From DASRDB01 sp035652815 (GTDB lineage: Bacteria; Chloroflexota; Ktedonobacteria; Ktedonobacterales; Ktedonobacteraceae), in contig DASRDB010000009.1 in NCBI GenBank assembly GCA_035652815.1, positions 316,204-380,203 of the forward strand: a stretch of DNA of 64,000 nucleotides. Reading direction: 5' to 3'. The position numbers and the translations under genes are program-made. Positions 26,164-33,818 of this stretch are shown here, in pieces. The notes under the pieces were generated by a model, which had not been told where the DNA came from, made no database searches, and saw only the letters and a program-made list of their open reading frames with translations. Each line of letters begins with the position of its first letter. The first letter of the stretch is position 1.

Positions 26164-27600
26164 ATGATGAAGACGACAACACCAAAGGATTCCAGTCAAA
26201 CTAGCGGTGGCACACGCCGACTCCCTCTTTATATACCGCCGCATCCCGAAAAACTGCAAGCGGCGATTCAGGCGGCGAAAGCGCAACAGCAGCAACAGAC
26301 TCCTGCACAGGTAGACAAGGGAAGTAACCCGAAGCCACCTGTTGGGGCGAACCGCAAGACACCCGCAAGGGGTGTCTCTACGCCCTGTCCTATGTGTAGA
26401 GACACCCCTTGCGGGTGTCTTGCGGCCCACCCCTCACGCCAAAACGTCGCGCTCCCCAGGAAAAAAACACCAGCATTGCTTACCCTGGCTCTCTGTTTGC
26501 TGGCCCTGATCGCGCTCGTACATCTTATCGTCGTAGCCATTATGCCAGCAAACTCCACTACAAACACACCCACTGATTGCAATGGGCTGCTTCACACGAC
26601 CGATTATACGCAGGCGGTACATCTGCAGGCGCAAACGGAGCAGATGGGCGCGGTGGAAGTATTCAAACAGCTTGCCGGAGGTAAACCTGCCGCGCTGGTA
26701 CAGGTCAATCACAATGACACGCAACATACGCTGGATGTCTACGTGTTCGGCTGCATCAAGCAACAACCTGAGCCCCGGCTGCTTCCCCTATTCACGCGGC
26801 GCGGACTGGCGCAGGGCATGGCCGAGGTGAGCCAGGCCAATACGCTCATTATCAGCTCCGTTGACCCGAATATTTCAGCCGAGGAAAGCGCGTTTTTGCA
26901 GCCACTTCAGCAAAATGTCTATCAGGAGTTTGCCTGGCAGCATGGTCAATTTCAGCAGGTGGCCTTTCCCGGCCTCTATCCGGTTGCCAGCCGCGCGGAA
27001 GCCCAGGCCATGCAGCAGGAGTCCGATGCAGGACAGGCCATGCCCTGGAAAGACCCGCTTGCCACAGCGGAACAACTCGCGTATGACATCTTCAAATGGC
27101 CGTCGAGCAATTCGCAGGACGGTGTCATCAGCAACGACGGAACAACAGCGCAGGTGCAACTGGTGCAGACCAACCCTCACATGGTCGTACAGGTCACGCT
27201 GAAACGGCTAATTCGACAGGATAGCAAGGGCCTCTGGTTCGTGGTCAGCGCACACACACAGGGCATTACCGTTGGCATTAATGATCAAAACTTTGCCGCT
27301 CTGCCGCTCAACTCGACGGAAACGCCGTTTGTGAAATCTACTTTCACGCTGCATGGGGCAAGCGCGCTGGCGGATGGACAGACAAGCACCACACTCTTCG
27401 ATCATACGCTAACACCGATTTCGACTGCCAATAATGTCCCCTTGCAGGTAAACAGCGATGGCACATACAGCGGCACCATCTCCTATGCGAATATCGCGCC
27501 TGGACAACAAGGGTTGTTGTTAATCCAATCCCTACCCACTGCGGCCAATAGCAATGTAGAGGATGGACAGTTGTTACTGGTTGGAATTATTCTGCAGTAG
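26164..27600 (+). CDS. Single-pass membrane protein of unknown function, repeat-invaded
   Basis: 478 aa. I do not recognise the family. The N-terminal about 100 residues are polar and low complexity (KAQQQQQTPAQ), then one membrane helix (LLTLALCLLALIALVHLIVV, about 103-122), then an about 350-residue extracytoplasmic part rich in Gln, Thr and Asn. The start at 26164 follows GGATCAGGGAAG; an upstream ATG at 26125 has no site. A 74-base palindromic repeat (26352-26425) lies in frame inside the N-terminal part, adding a Cys-rich patch (TPCPMCRDTPCGC). The stop codon TAG is itself part of a half repeat (27595-27626). It follows the zinc-ribbon membrane protein gene and may share its transcript. 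Confidence 0.8.
   Translation: MMKTTTPKDSSQTSGGTRRLPLYIPPHPEKLQAAIQAAKAQQQQQTPAQVDKGSNPKPPVGANRKTPARGVSTPCPMCRDTPCGCLAAHPSRQNVALPRKKTPALLTLALCLLALIALVHLIVVAIMPANSTTNTPTDCNGLLHTTDYTQAVHLQAQTEQMGAVEVFKQLAGGKPAALVQVNHNDTQHTLDVYVFGCIKQQPEPRLLPLFTRRGLAQGMAEVSQANTLIISSVDPNISAEESAFLQPLQQNVYQEFAWQHGQFQQVAFPGLYPVASRAEAQAMQQESDAGQAMPWKDPLATAEQLAYDIFKWPSSNSQDGVISNDGTTAQVQLVQTNPHMVVQVTLKRLIRQDSKGLWFVVSAHTQGITVGINDQNFAALPLNSTETPFVKSTFTLHGASALADGQTSTTLFDHTLTPISTANNVPLQVNSDGTYSGTISYANIAPGQQGLLLIQSLPTAANSNVEDGQLLLVGIILQ
26352..26425. repeat. Palindromic repeat, family B, in frame inside a gene
   Basis: Perfect 29-base arms 26352-26380 and 26397-26425 with a 16-base loop. The arm core ACACCCGCAAGGGGTGTCTC is nearly the same as at 30787-30860. 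The insertion keeps the reading frame of the surrounding gene and encodes the Cys-rich patch before its membrane helix. Confidence 0.88.
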
Positions 27601-27626
27601 AGACATCCCCTTACGGGTATCTTCGG
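27595..27626. repeat. Solitary half of a family B repeat
   Basis: CAGTAGAGACATCCCCTTAC and the following bases match the right arm of the element at 30829-30860 with a few substitutions. No inverted partner is present. Its TAG is the stop codon of the preceding gene. Confidence 0.7.
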
Positions 27627-27641
27627 GCTTCTCATGAACAG

Positions 27642-27717
27642 AAAACCAGGGCAACCGCGAGGGTCGCCCCTACCGGGCGGTTTGGGTAGGGGCGACCCTC
27701 GCGGTCGCCCTGGTTTT
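27642..27717. repeat. Palindromic repeat, family C, upstream of prfB
   Basis: Arms 27642-27673 and 27686-27717 are 32-base inverted copies with one mismatch and a 12-base loop. The core is GCGAGGGTCGCCCCTAC. It ends 46 bases before the prfB start and ends in TTTT on the plus strand, so it could also terminate the upstream transcript. Confidence 0.85.
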
Positions 27718-27763
27718 ACAGTAGAGGTGCAAATCGGCCCCAAACGTGTTACAATACGCAGGT

Positions 27764-28877
27764 ATGAGTGAATTAACCAACCAGATCGAACGCCTGCAAA
27801 GCCGCGTCCATGAAACTATGGTGCGTCTTTGACCTGGCGGGCAAGAAACAACAAATAGAAGCATTAGAGGCGGAAAGCCTGGCCGAGGACTTCTGGTCGG
27901 ATAATCGTCGGGCGCAATCGCACATGCAACAGTTGACAGCATTGCGCGACGAGGTGACGACCTGGGAGAACATTGCCCAGCAACTCGAAGATTTACATGG
28001 AATTGCCGGATTGTTAGAGGAGGAACCGGACGAAGAGTTGCAAGCCGAAGTTGAACGCTCGCTGATCGCCATCGAACAGGACATCGAAAAATTAGAGTTC
28101 GCGCTGATGCTCAACGGCGAGCATGACCAGCGCGATGCCATTATGAGCATTCACGCGGGAAGCGGCGGCGTTGATGCCCAGGATTGGGCGGAGATGCTGT
28201 TTCGTATGTACATGCGTTGGGCCGAGAGCCATCATTTCCGCACCGAGGTCTACGAATATAACGAGGGTGAGGAAGCTGGTATCAAAAGCGTCACCATCGA
28301 GATTCGCGGGCGCTACGCCTATGGCTACCTGCGCTCGGAGATCGGCACGCACCGTCTGATTCGCCTCTCGCCGTTTGACGCCGCGCATCGCCGCCATACC
28401 TCATTCGCCAAAGTCGAGGTATTGCCCGATATCGAGGAAGCCATCGAAATCAACATCCGGCCTGAAGATATCGAGGTGGATACCTATCGCTCGACAGGAG
28501 CAGGCGGCCAGCACGTCAACAAAACGGACTCGGCTGTACGCATCAGGCACCTGCCAACAGGCATCGTCGTGACCTGCCAGAACGAACGCTCGCAGATTCA
28601 GAATCGCGAGGTTGCCATGCGGCTGCTGAAGGTGCGTCTCTATGAGCGAGAGCTGAAGCGGCGCGAAGAGGAGACGGCAAAGCTGAAAGGCGAATTTGTG
28701 CAGGCTGATTTCGGCACGCAGATTCGCACGGTGACAATCCACCCGTACAATATCGTCAAAGATCATCGCACCAACTACGAGACCAGCGATACCGAGGGCT
28801 ACTTAAATGGTGACGTTGATCCATTCATTTTTGCCTACTTGCAGATGAAAGCCGGAGGGGTGGCAACGGGCGCATAA
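27764..28877 (+). CDS. prfB: Peptide chain release factor 2 (programmed +1 frameshift)
   Basis: 370 aa after frameshifting. Releases peptides at UGA and UAA stops on the ribosome. Frame 0 runs from ATG 27764 for 22 codons (MSELTNQIERLQ...) to CTT TGA at 27827-27832; translation continues in the +1 frame at GAC (27831), giving LDLAGKKQQIEALEAE. This is the classic prfB site CTTTGAC. The anticodon-like tripeptide SPF is in IRLSPFDAAHRRHTSFAKV and the catalytic GGQ in STGAGGQHVNKTDSAVRIRH. Reading only the open frame from 27810 would give a false N-terminus (MKLWCVF). The gene is followed 41 bases later by an unknown gene on the same strand. Low RF2 favours frameshifting, giving autoregulation as in known prfB genes. 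Confidence 0.96.
27827..27833 (+). other. prfB: prfB programmed +1 frameshift site CTTTGAC
   Basis: CTT at codon 22 followed by in-frame TGA; the slip to TTT places GAC as the next codon. The upstream Shine-Dalgarno-like stimulator normally found a few bases before is weak here (ATGGTG at 27818-27823 is the nearest candidate). Confidence 0.93.
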
Positions 28878-28918
28878 TCACGGTCAAGCTCGTTTTTAGA
28901 AAGAAAGGCTGCAGCCCG

Positions 28919-29803
28919 ATGAATGCAAACACTCCGGGTACAAACGACGCGCTCTTACACGAGCTGGTACTACGCCTGTCCGTTTTTCCTGGTGACCCGC
29001 GCGTCAGCAATCCGCAATTGCTGGTTGGACGGCTTCCCGGCAACGTGGATATCCCTCTACCGGAAGGATGCAGGGTGCTGGGCAGCTTGATGCGTAGCCA
29101 GGAATTGGTCAATATTGTGCTGGACAGCACACTTACTCCAGAAGCAGTCCTACAATTTTATAAAGAAAAGCTCACTGCCGCAGGCTGGAAGGAGCAGGAG
29201 ACCTTACGCCCAATGCGCGGCGGTTTCACTCACTCAAACGCCGTGATGTTTGAGAATCGCATGGTCTATTGTAAAGGGGTACAAGGACCTGCCTTCACCG
29301 TTAATGCTTTCGAAGGCAGCAACGGCATCACGGATGTGCGGTTGGAATACAACAGCAGCAGTGAGTTTTCGCCATGCGGGCAGCAGAACAGAATGCGGCA
29401 GCGCATGATGCACCATACCATACAAAACCTGATTCCGCCGCTTCTACCACCGAAAGGCGCGAGGCAATTTGCCAGTGGCGGCGGCGGAGGTATGGATAGC
29501 TGGCATTCTTCAGCAACCCTGGTGGCCGATATAGAACTCCCTGAACTCGCCACCCACTACACAACTCAACTGGCGAAAGGCGGCTGGAGACTGACAGGAG
29601 AAGGCCACGATGGCCCCATCGCCTGGTCAACCTGGACATTCTCGGACGAGGAGAGCGAACCCTGGCGCGGGCTTTTCTTCATCCTCAAAGTGCCTGGGAA
29701 AGAACGGTCTTATATCCTGGAAGCGCGCATCAATTGGGAGAAAAAGGAAGAGGAAGGTGGCGGGATGAGAATAATGGGTGGTGGAGGCCTTTCCTGGTCC
29801 TGA
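28919..29803 (+). CDS. Protein of unknown function with two related halves
   Basis: 294 aa, not recognised. No signal peptide or membrane segment is evident, so probably cytosolic. Two segments look alike: LDSTLTPEAVLQFYKEKLTA followed by AGW near residues 68-91, and ADIELPELATHYTTQLAKGG followed by W near residues 203-224. In each, a hydrophobic strand is followed by a helix ending in a Gly-Trp turn. This suggests an internal duplication of a small alpha/beta domain. A short Gly-rich stretch precedes the second half and the C-terminus is charged and Gly-rich. It lies between prfB and a sulfurtransferase gene whose start is 38 bases beyond its stop. Confidence 0.8.
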   Translation: MNANTPGTNDALLHELVLRLSVFPGDPRVSNPQLLVGRLPGNVDIPLPEGCRVLGSLMRSQELVNIVLDSTLTPEAVLQFYKEKLTAAGWKEQETLRPMRGGFTHSNAVMFENRMVYCKGVQGPAFTVNAFEGSNGITDVRLEYNSSSEFSPCGQQNRMRQRMMHHTIQNLIPPLLPPKGARQFASGGGGGMDSWHSSATLVADIELPELATHYTTQLAKGGWRLTGEGHDGPIAWSTWTFSDEESEPWRGLFFILKVPGKERSYILEARINWEKKEEEGGGMRIMGGGGLSWS

Positions 29804-29840
29804 CTGCTCAAGAGTGTGTCTGCATCATGGAGGAGGGCAG

Positions 29841-30746
29841 ATGCCTGATTTTGTCACCCATCCCCTGGTAGAACCGTCGTGGGTAGCAGTACACCTCACA
29901 GATAGCGATGTGCGCATCGTCGATGCGCGCTGGCGAGGTGATGGAAGTGGCCGGGAACTATACCGGCGGGGACATATTCCAGGGGCCGTTCACCTGGACT
30001 GGCAGCATGACCTGAGCCGGACAGATGAGCGAGGAGTAGGATACCTGCTCCTGCCGCCCGAACAGTTTGCTGAGGTCATGGAAGCAGTCGGCATAGGCGA
30101 TCAGACCCGTGTGATCGCTTATGCCGAAACGGATCACTCCGGGGCGGCCCGACTCTGGTGGGCGCTACGCTACTATGGACACGAGCAGGTGGCCGTCCTC
30201 AACGGAGGGTGGAACAGGTGGGTAGCTGAAGGATTACCTATCAGCACAGCGGAAACCCGATCGGTCCCAGCCAGTTTCACGCCGCGCCCGCAACCGCGCT
30301 GGCTCGCACAGGCGCGCGAGATCGAGCAAGCGCTACGCGAGGCAGATTCCAGGGTATGCCTGGTCGATACCCGCCCTGCTGAACAATATGCAGGCCATGC
30401 TATCTGGACGCCACACGGCAGCCTCTTTCTACCTTCAGGCCAGTCATGGATAGCACTTGTAGATGGGCGGGTGATGCGAGGCGGGCACATCCCTGGAGCG
30501 GTGCATCTGCACGCCTCACGATTTCTCGACCCGGTCGATTGGACCTACCTGTCCCACGAGTCTATATTAGCTCTGGCACAAGAAGTGGGGCTGAACCCGG
30601 AGCAACGCATTATCACCTACTGCGGGTCCGGAATCTCGGCTTCGCTCGCGCTTTTGGCCCTCTACCTGGGCGGCTACCGGGACATCGCGCTCTACGATGC
30701 ATCCTGGGAAGAATGGGGCACCGATCCAGACTTTCCCATCGAATAG
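29841..30746 (+). CDS. Thiosulfate/3-mercaptopyruvate sulfurtransferase (two rhodanese domains)
   Basis: 301 aa. Transfers sulfane sulfur from thiosulfate or mercaptopyruvate to a thiophilic acceptor through a cysteine persulfide. The N-terminal, inactive rhodanese domain (about 10-140) has VRIVDARW, RGHIPGAVHLDWQ and VLNGGWNRWVAEG. The C-terminal domain (about 165-300) has LVDTRPAEQYAG and active-site loop YCGSGISAS with the catalytic Cys, and ends WGTDPDFPIE. The CGSG loop resembles 3-mercaptopyruvate sulfurtransferases more than CRKG-type rhodaneses. The start at 29841 has GGAGGAGGGCAG before it; an in-frame ATG at 29778 overlaps the upstream gene and lacks a site. Confidence 0.94.
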   Translation: MPDFVTHPLVEPSWVAVHLTDSDVRIVDARWRGDGSGRELYRRGHIPGAVHLDWQHDLSRTDERGVGYLLLPPEQFAEVMEAVGIGDQTRVIAYAETDHSGAARLWWALRYYGHEQVAVLNGGWNRWVAEGLPISTAETRSVPASFTPRPQPRWLAQAREIEQALREADSRVCLVDTRPAEQYAGHAIWTPHGSLFLPSGQSWIALVDGRVMRGGHIPGAVHLHASRFLDPVDWTYLSHESILALAQEVGLNPEQRIITYCGSGISASLALLALYLGGYRDIALYDASWEEWGTDPDFPIE

Positions 30747-30786
30747 TGAGCGGAGCAGGCTTATAGTGATCCATAAGGGGAGGGAA

Positions 30787-30860
30787 CGGAAGACACCCGC
30801 AAGGGGATGTCTCTACTGTCTGCCATGCCAGTAGAGACATCCCCTTGCGGGTGTCTTCCG
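30787..30860. repeat. Palindromic repeat, family B, between convergent genes
   Basis: Perfect 32-base arms 30787-30818 and 30829-30860 with a 10-base loop. Core ACACCCGCAAGGGGATGTCT. It lies between the convergent sulfurtransferase and sigma factor genes and could act as a bidirectional terminator by structure, although no T-run flanks it. Confidence 0.88.
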
Positions 30861-30907
30861 GGGCTTTGCAAAAACATAACGCTCACTCGCCGTCTTCAGA
30901 CGCTGCG

Positions 30908-31918
30908 TCATGCGCGCGCATACTCCTGCAAGCCACTATAGCGCTCCGGGTAGCGGAGCTTACGCAGCGCCTTGACCTCAATCTGGCGGATGCGCTCGCG
31001 GGTCAGTTTAAATTCGGCGCTGACTTCTTCGAGGGAGTGGAAATGTCCATCTTTCAGACCGTAGCGCTTCTCGATAATGGTGCGCTCGCGGGGATTGAGA
31101 ATGGTCATGGCCTGCTCGATGGAATCGCGCAGTAGCTTCTGTGATACCTCGTCGGAGGGGAGAGTCATGCTCAGGTCCTCGAGCGTATCGGCAAGGTGAT
31201 ACTGCTCGTCATCGGCAACGGGCGCGTCGAGCGAGATGGGCTGGTCGGAGACATTGAGCAGTTCGACGACGCGCTCTTTGGGCAGGCCAACCTCGGCGGC
31301 AATCTGTTCCGGCAGCGCCTCGATGCCCTGCTCCTGGTAGATGCGGCGGGCGATACGCTTGATTTTGTAGATCAACTCGACCACGTGAACAGGGATATGG
31401 ATGGTGCGTGAATGTTCGGCGATGGCGCGGCTGATGGCCTGACGAATCCACCACGTGGCGTAGGTGCTGAAACGATAGCCGCGCCTGTAGTCGAACTTCT
31501 GCGCGGCCCGCATCAGACCAATGTTACCTTCCTGAATCATATCAAGCAGGGGCAGGCCCTGATTCGAGTAGCGTTTGGCGATGCTGACCACAAGGCGCAG
31601 GTTGGCTTCGATGAGCTTCTGGCGGGCGCGCAGGTCGCCATGCGCGATGCGTTCCGCCAGTTGCAGTTCCTGTTCGCCGGTGAGCAAAGGATAAGCGCCA
31701 ATCTCCTTTAAATATTGTTTGACCGAATCATCAATAGCTCCGCGCCCATCCTGCTGCTCCTCGTCCTCGAAGAGCAGTTCATCGTCCTCAATATCAAAGG
31801 CATCCTGCATGTCTGGCTCAAAATAGAACTCCATATCGTTGTTTCTGGCACGAGTATTCTTCCTTGTCGCTACCACCACTTCGTTATTGCGAGACGATTT
31901 CACTGTTTTTGCTACCAT
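30908..31918 (-). CDS. RNA polymerase sigma-70 factor (group 1/2, RpoD/SigA-like)
   Basis: 336 aa. Directs RNA polymerase to -35/-10 promoters. Region 1.2 is VKQYLKEIGAYPLLTGEQE, region 2 includes LIEANLRLVVSIAKRYSNQG and RFSTYATWWIRQAISRAI, and region 3 follows at about residues 190-265. Region 4 has NPRERTIIEKRYGL and the helix-turn-helix LTRERIRQIEVKALRKLR. There is no region 1.1; the first 60 residues are basic then very acidic (FDIEDDELLFEDEEQQ). A primary sigma factor of short type or a group 2 paralogue are both possible. AAAGGAG lies 10 bases upstream of the ATG. Monocistronic. Confidence 0.94.
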   Translation of the reverse strand: MVAKTVKSSRNNEVVVATRKNTRARNNDMEFYFEPDMQDAFDIEDDELLFEDEEQQDGRGAIDDSVKQYLKEIGAYPLLTGEQELQLAERIAHGDLRARQKLIEANLRLVVSIAKRYSNQGLPLLDMIQEGNIGLMRAAQKFDYRRGYRFSTYATWWIRQAISRAIAEHSRTIHIPVHVVELIYKIKRIARRIYQEQGIEALPEQIAAEVGLPKERVVELLNVSDQPISLDAPVADDEQYHLADTLEDLSMTLPSDEVSQKLLRDSIEQAMTILNPRERTIIEKRYGLKDGHFHSLEEVSAEFKLTRERIRQIEVKALRKLRYPERYSGLQEYARA

Positions 31919-32572
31919 GACGATTTCACTCCTTTATTTTCATCATTCATAGATTGGGCGGGAATACTTTTTTCTTTTGCTCTCCCCTACTCTCCTTTAC
32001 CGCAACTATCGTGCCAAAACGCTGAAAAAGTAGAGCTTATTGGTCATTTTCATAATGATGTCTCCATTTCAACAATACAGTAATCGGCCTGTAGAGCGAT
32101 TTCTAAAGAGCATGGCAACAGGAAAATGACAATTTTCTCATACAAAAAGCTGGTTTATCATGCACTTTTCAGAAGAAAAAATTTCCAGGAGATGACGGTA
32201 GGTGGGGAAAAATACGCAAGCAGGCAGTATATGCCAATCCGTCTATGGAGCTTGACGGATGTTGTAACACCTGTTATGCTTAGAGTAGAAGCAGAGGTAC
32301 AAAGTAGACTGCTACCAGCGCAGCTAAGCGTGAAAAATAGCGTGTATTCCTGCAGAGTGGCGGAAAAAATATGAAGATTTTTTCACGAAAGTGCTGACAC
32401 ACGATATGAATTGTGGTAGAATAGCGGTAACAGGACGATGTACGACTGCTGTGGGGACGCGGATGCAGAGGCGGAGGCTCCCCCTCGGCTAACTTCTTCG
32501 CCAAACCTTGACAAGTTTTGTGGTCAGGTGGGTGATTACTATCCTCTTATAAAGAAGGAAGGAGGCGATTTC
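31919..32572. other. Divergent intergenic region
   Basis: About 650 relatively AT-rich bases between the sigma factor gene and the small zinc ribbon gene. Apart from the promoter at 32394-32422 I see no convincing gene; an 82-codon plus-strand frame at 32126-32374 has no family resemblance and no ribosome-binding site. Confidence 0.5.
32394..32422 (+). promoter_or_regulatory. Sigma-70 type promoter of the zinc ribbon/ftsY unit
   Basis: CTGACA (32394-32399), a 17-base spacer, TAGAAT (32417-32422). Transcription would start near 32430, leaving about 140 bases of leader before the GTG start at 32573. Confidence 0.65.
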
Positions 32573-32788
32573 GTGGAGTTCGCATTTCCTCGGTGTCGCA
32601 AATGTGGTGAAGGTGATCTGGTTCCGCTTTCGGATTTCGGCAGCCAGGGAGCTTCCATAGAGTACAAGGCGTGGGTCTGCACCAACCCTGCGTGCCTGTA
32701 CAATATTAAAATCCGTAACGGCGATATCATCATCAACGAGCCAATCAGTGACGGGTCACTTCACTCGTATCGCTCAAGCCGCCAGTAA
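32573..32788 (+). CDS. Small zinc ribbon protein
   Basis: 71 aa from a GTG start at 32573, chosen because AAGGAGG lies seven bases upstream; the longer frame to 32438 has no site and begins in the leader. Two cysteine pairs are visible (RCRKCGEG and VCTNPACLYN), so it probably binds one zinc. The rest is VPLSDFGSQGASIEYKAWVC and a basic, Ser-rich tail. No family recognised; small ribbon proteins like this often bind nucleic acid or ribosomal components, but nothing here proves it. It precedes ftsY on the same strand, separated by a terminator-like hairpin. Confidence 0.75.
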   Translation: MEFAFPRCRKCGEGDLVPLSDFGSQGASIEYKAWVCTNPACLYNIKIRNGDIIINEPISDGSLHSYRSSRQ

Positions 32789-32816
32789 TGGCAGGTATCG
32801 CACAAGCAACGGCGAG

Positions 32817-32855
32817 GGCAAAAGGTAAATTCCTTTTCCTTTTGCCTTTTATTTT
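32817..32855 (+). terminator. Terminator-like hairpin before ftsY
   Basis: GGCAAAAGG (32817-32825) pairs with CCTTTTGCC (32838-32846), then TTTTATTTT follows. It lies between the small zinc ribbon gene and ftsY, about 28 bases before the ftsY ATG, with no obvious new promoter between. It may end the short transcript or limit read-through into ftsY. Confidence 0.65.
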
Positions 32856-32882
32856 GCCTACCCAATTGAAGTAAAGAACAAT

Positions 32883-33803
32883 ATGGCTGAGCAAGGTTTT
32901 AATCCTTTCAAAAATACGCTCGGAAAAACTCGTCGCCTGTTCGGACGCTTCAGCGAATCTTTTAAGCCGCAAGAACCCATTACTGACGACATGTGGGACA
33001 ACCTGGAAGAGACGCTGCTGAGCGCCGACGTGGGGCCGAGTACCACCATGTGGCTGATGGACCGCCTGCACCAGCGCGCTGCTGAGGAACGAATGACGAC
33101 CGCCAATCAGGTGCAGCAGGCGCTGCGCGAGGAACTGGTCGCGCTGCTCGGCAAACCCGCCGGAATACGTTTCGCGAAGCAATCTCCCCTGACGGTAATC
33201 CTGGTCATCGGCGTTAATGGTTCAGGAAAGACGACCAGCATCGCCAAAATGGCCTATCGATTGAAACGCGAGGGACACTCGGTGATTCTGGCGGCAGGTG
33301 ATACCTTCCGCGCCGCAGCCATCGACCAGTTGAAAGTCTGGGGAGAGCGCATCGGCGTGCCAGTCATCAGCCAGAATCCCGGCTCCGACCCCGGAGCGGT
33401 TGTCTACGACGCCATCCAGGCAGCCGGAACGCGGCATAGCGATGTGCTGATCGTGGATACAGCAGGAAGGCTGCACACGAAGTATAATTTGATGGAGGAG
33501 TTGAAGAAACTCAACAAAATTATACAGAAATTGCTGCCAGAGGGTCCGCAGGAGCTATTAATGGTCGTCGACGCGACAACGGGACAAAACGCGCTGTTAC
33601 AGGCCCGCAAATTTGCCGAGGATATCGGTTTGACGGGGGTGATTATCACCAAGCTGGACAGTACGGCCAAAGGTGGTTTCGCCTTCGCGGTCGCCGACGA
33701 CCTGGGCGTGCCTATTAAATTCGTTGGAACCGGAGAAAAGGTCGAGGATTTAGCTCCTTTCGACCCACAAAGCTTTGTGGCAGCGCTTTTCGCACAAGAT
33801 TGA
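32883..33803 (+). CDS. ftsY: Signal recognition particle receptor FtsY
   Basis: 306 aa. SRP GTPase that docks ribosome-nascent chain complexes at the membrane. The N domain (about 1-90) is followed by the G domain with P-loop GVNGSGKTTSIAKMAYRL, the insertion-box motif GDTFRAAAIDQL, DTAGRLHTKYNLMEEL, TKLDSTAKGG and closing GTGEKVEDLAPFD. The long acidic A domain of the E. coli protein is absent, the usual short form. The upstream site is poor. accD starts 15 bases after its stop, so the three genes ftsY-accD-accA are probably one transcript. Confidence 0.96.
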   Translation: MAEQGFNPFKNTLGKTRRLFGRFSESFKPQEPITDDMWDNLEETLLSADVGPSTTMWLMDRLHQRAAEERMTTANQVQQALREELVALLGKPAGIRFAKQSPLTVILVIGVNGSGKTTSIAKMAYRLKREGHSVILAAGDTFRAAAIDQLKVWGERIGVPVISQNPGSDPGAVVYDAIQAAGTRHSDVLIVDTAGRLHTKYNLMEELKKLNKIIQKLLPEGPQELLMVVDATTGQNALLQARKFAEDIGLTGVIITKLDSTAKGGFAFAVADDLGVPIKFVGTGEKVEDLAPFDPQSFVAALFAQD

Positions 33804-33818
33804 GGAGGAGGGTAACTG

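Noticed and set aside
27810..28877. prfB starting at ATG 27810
   Set aside because: This frame would begin MKLWCVF, which is out of frame with the true N-terminus; the CTTTGAC site joins the frame starting at 27764.
32126..32374. 82-codon plus-strand frame in the sigma factor upstream region
   Set aside because: No ribosome-binding site, no family resemblance, AT-rich chance frame.
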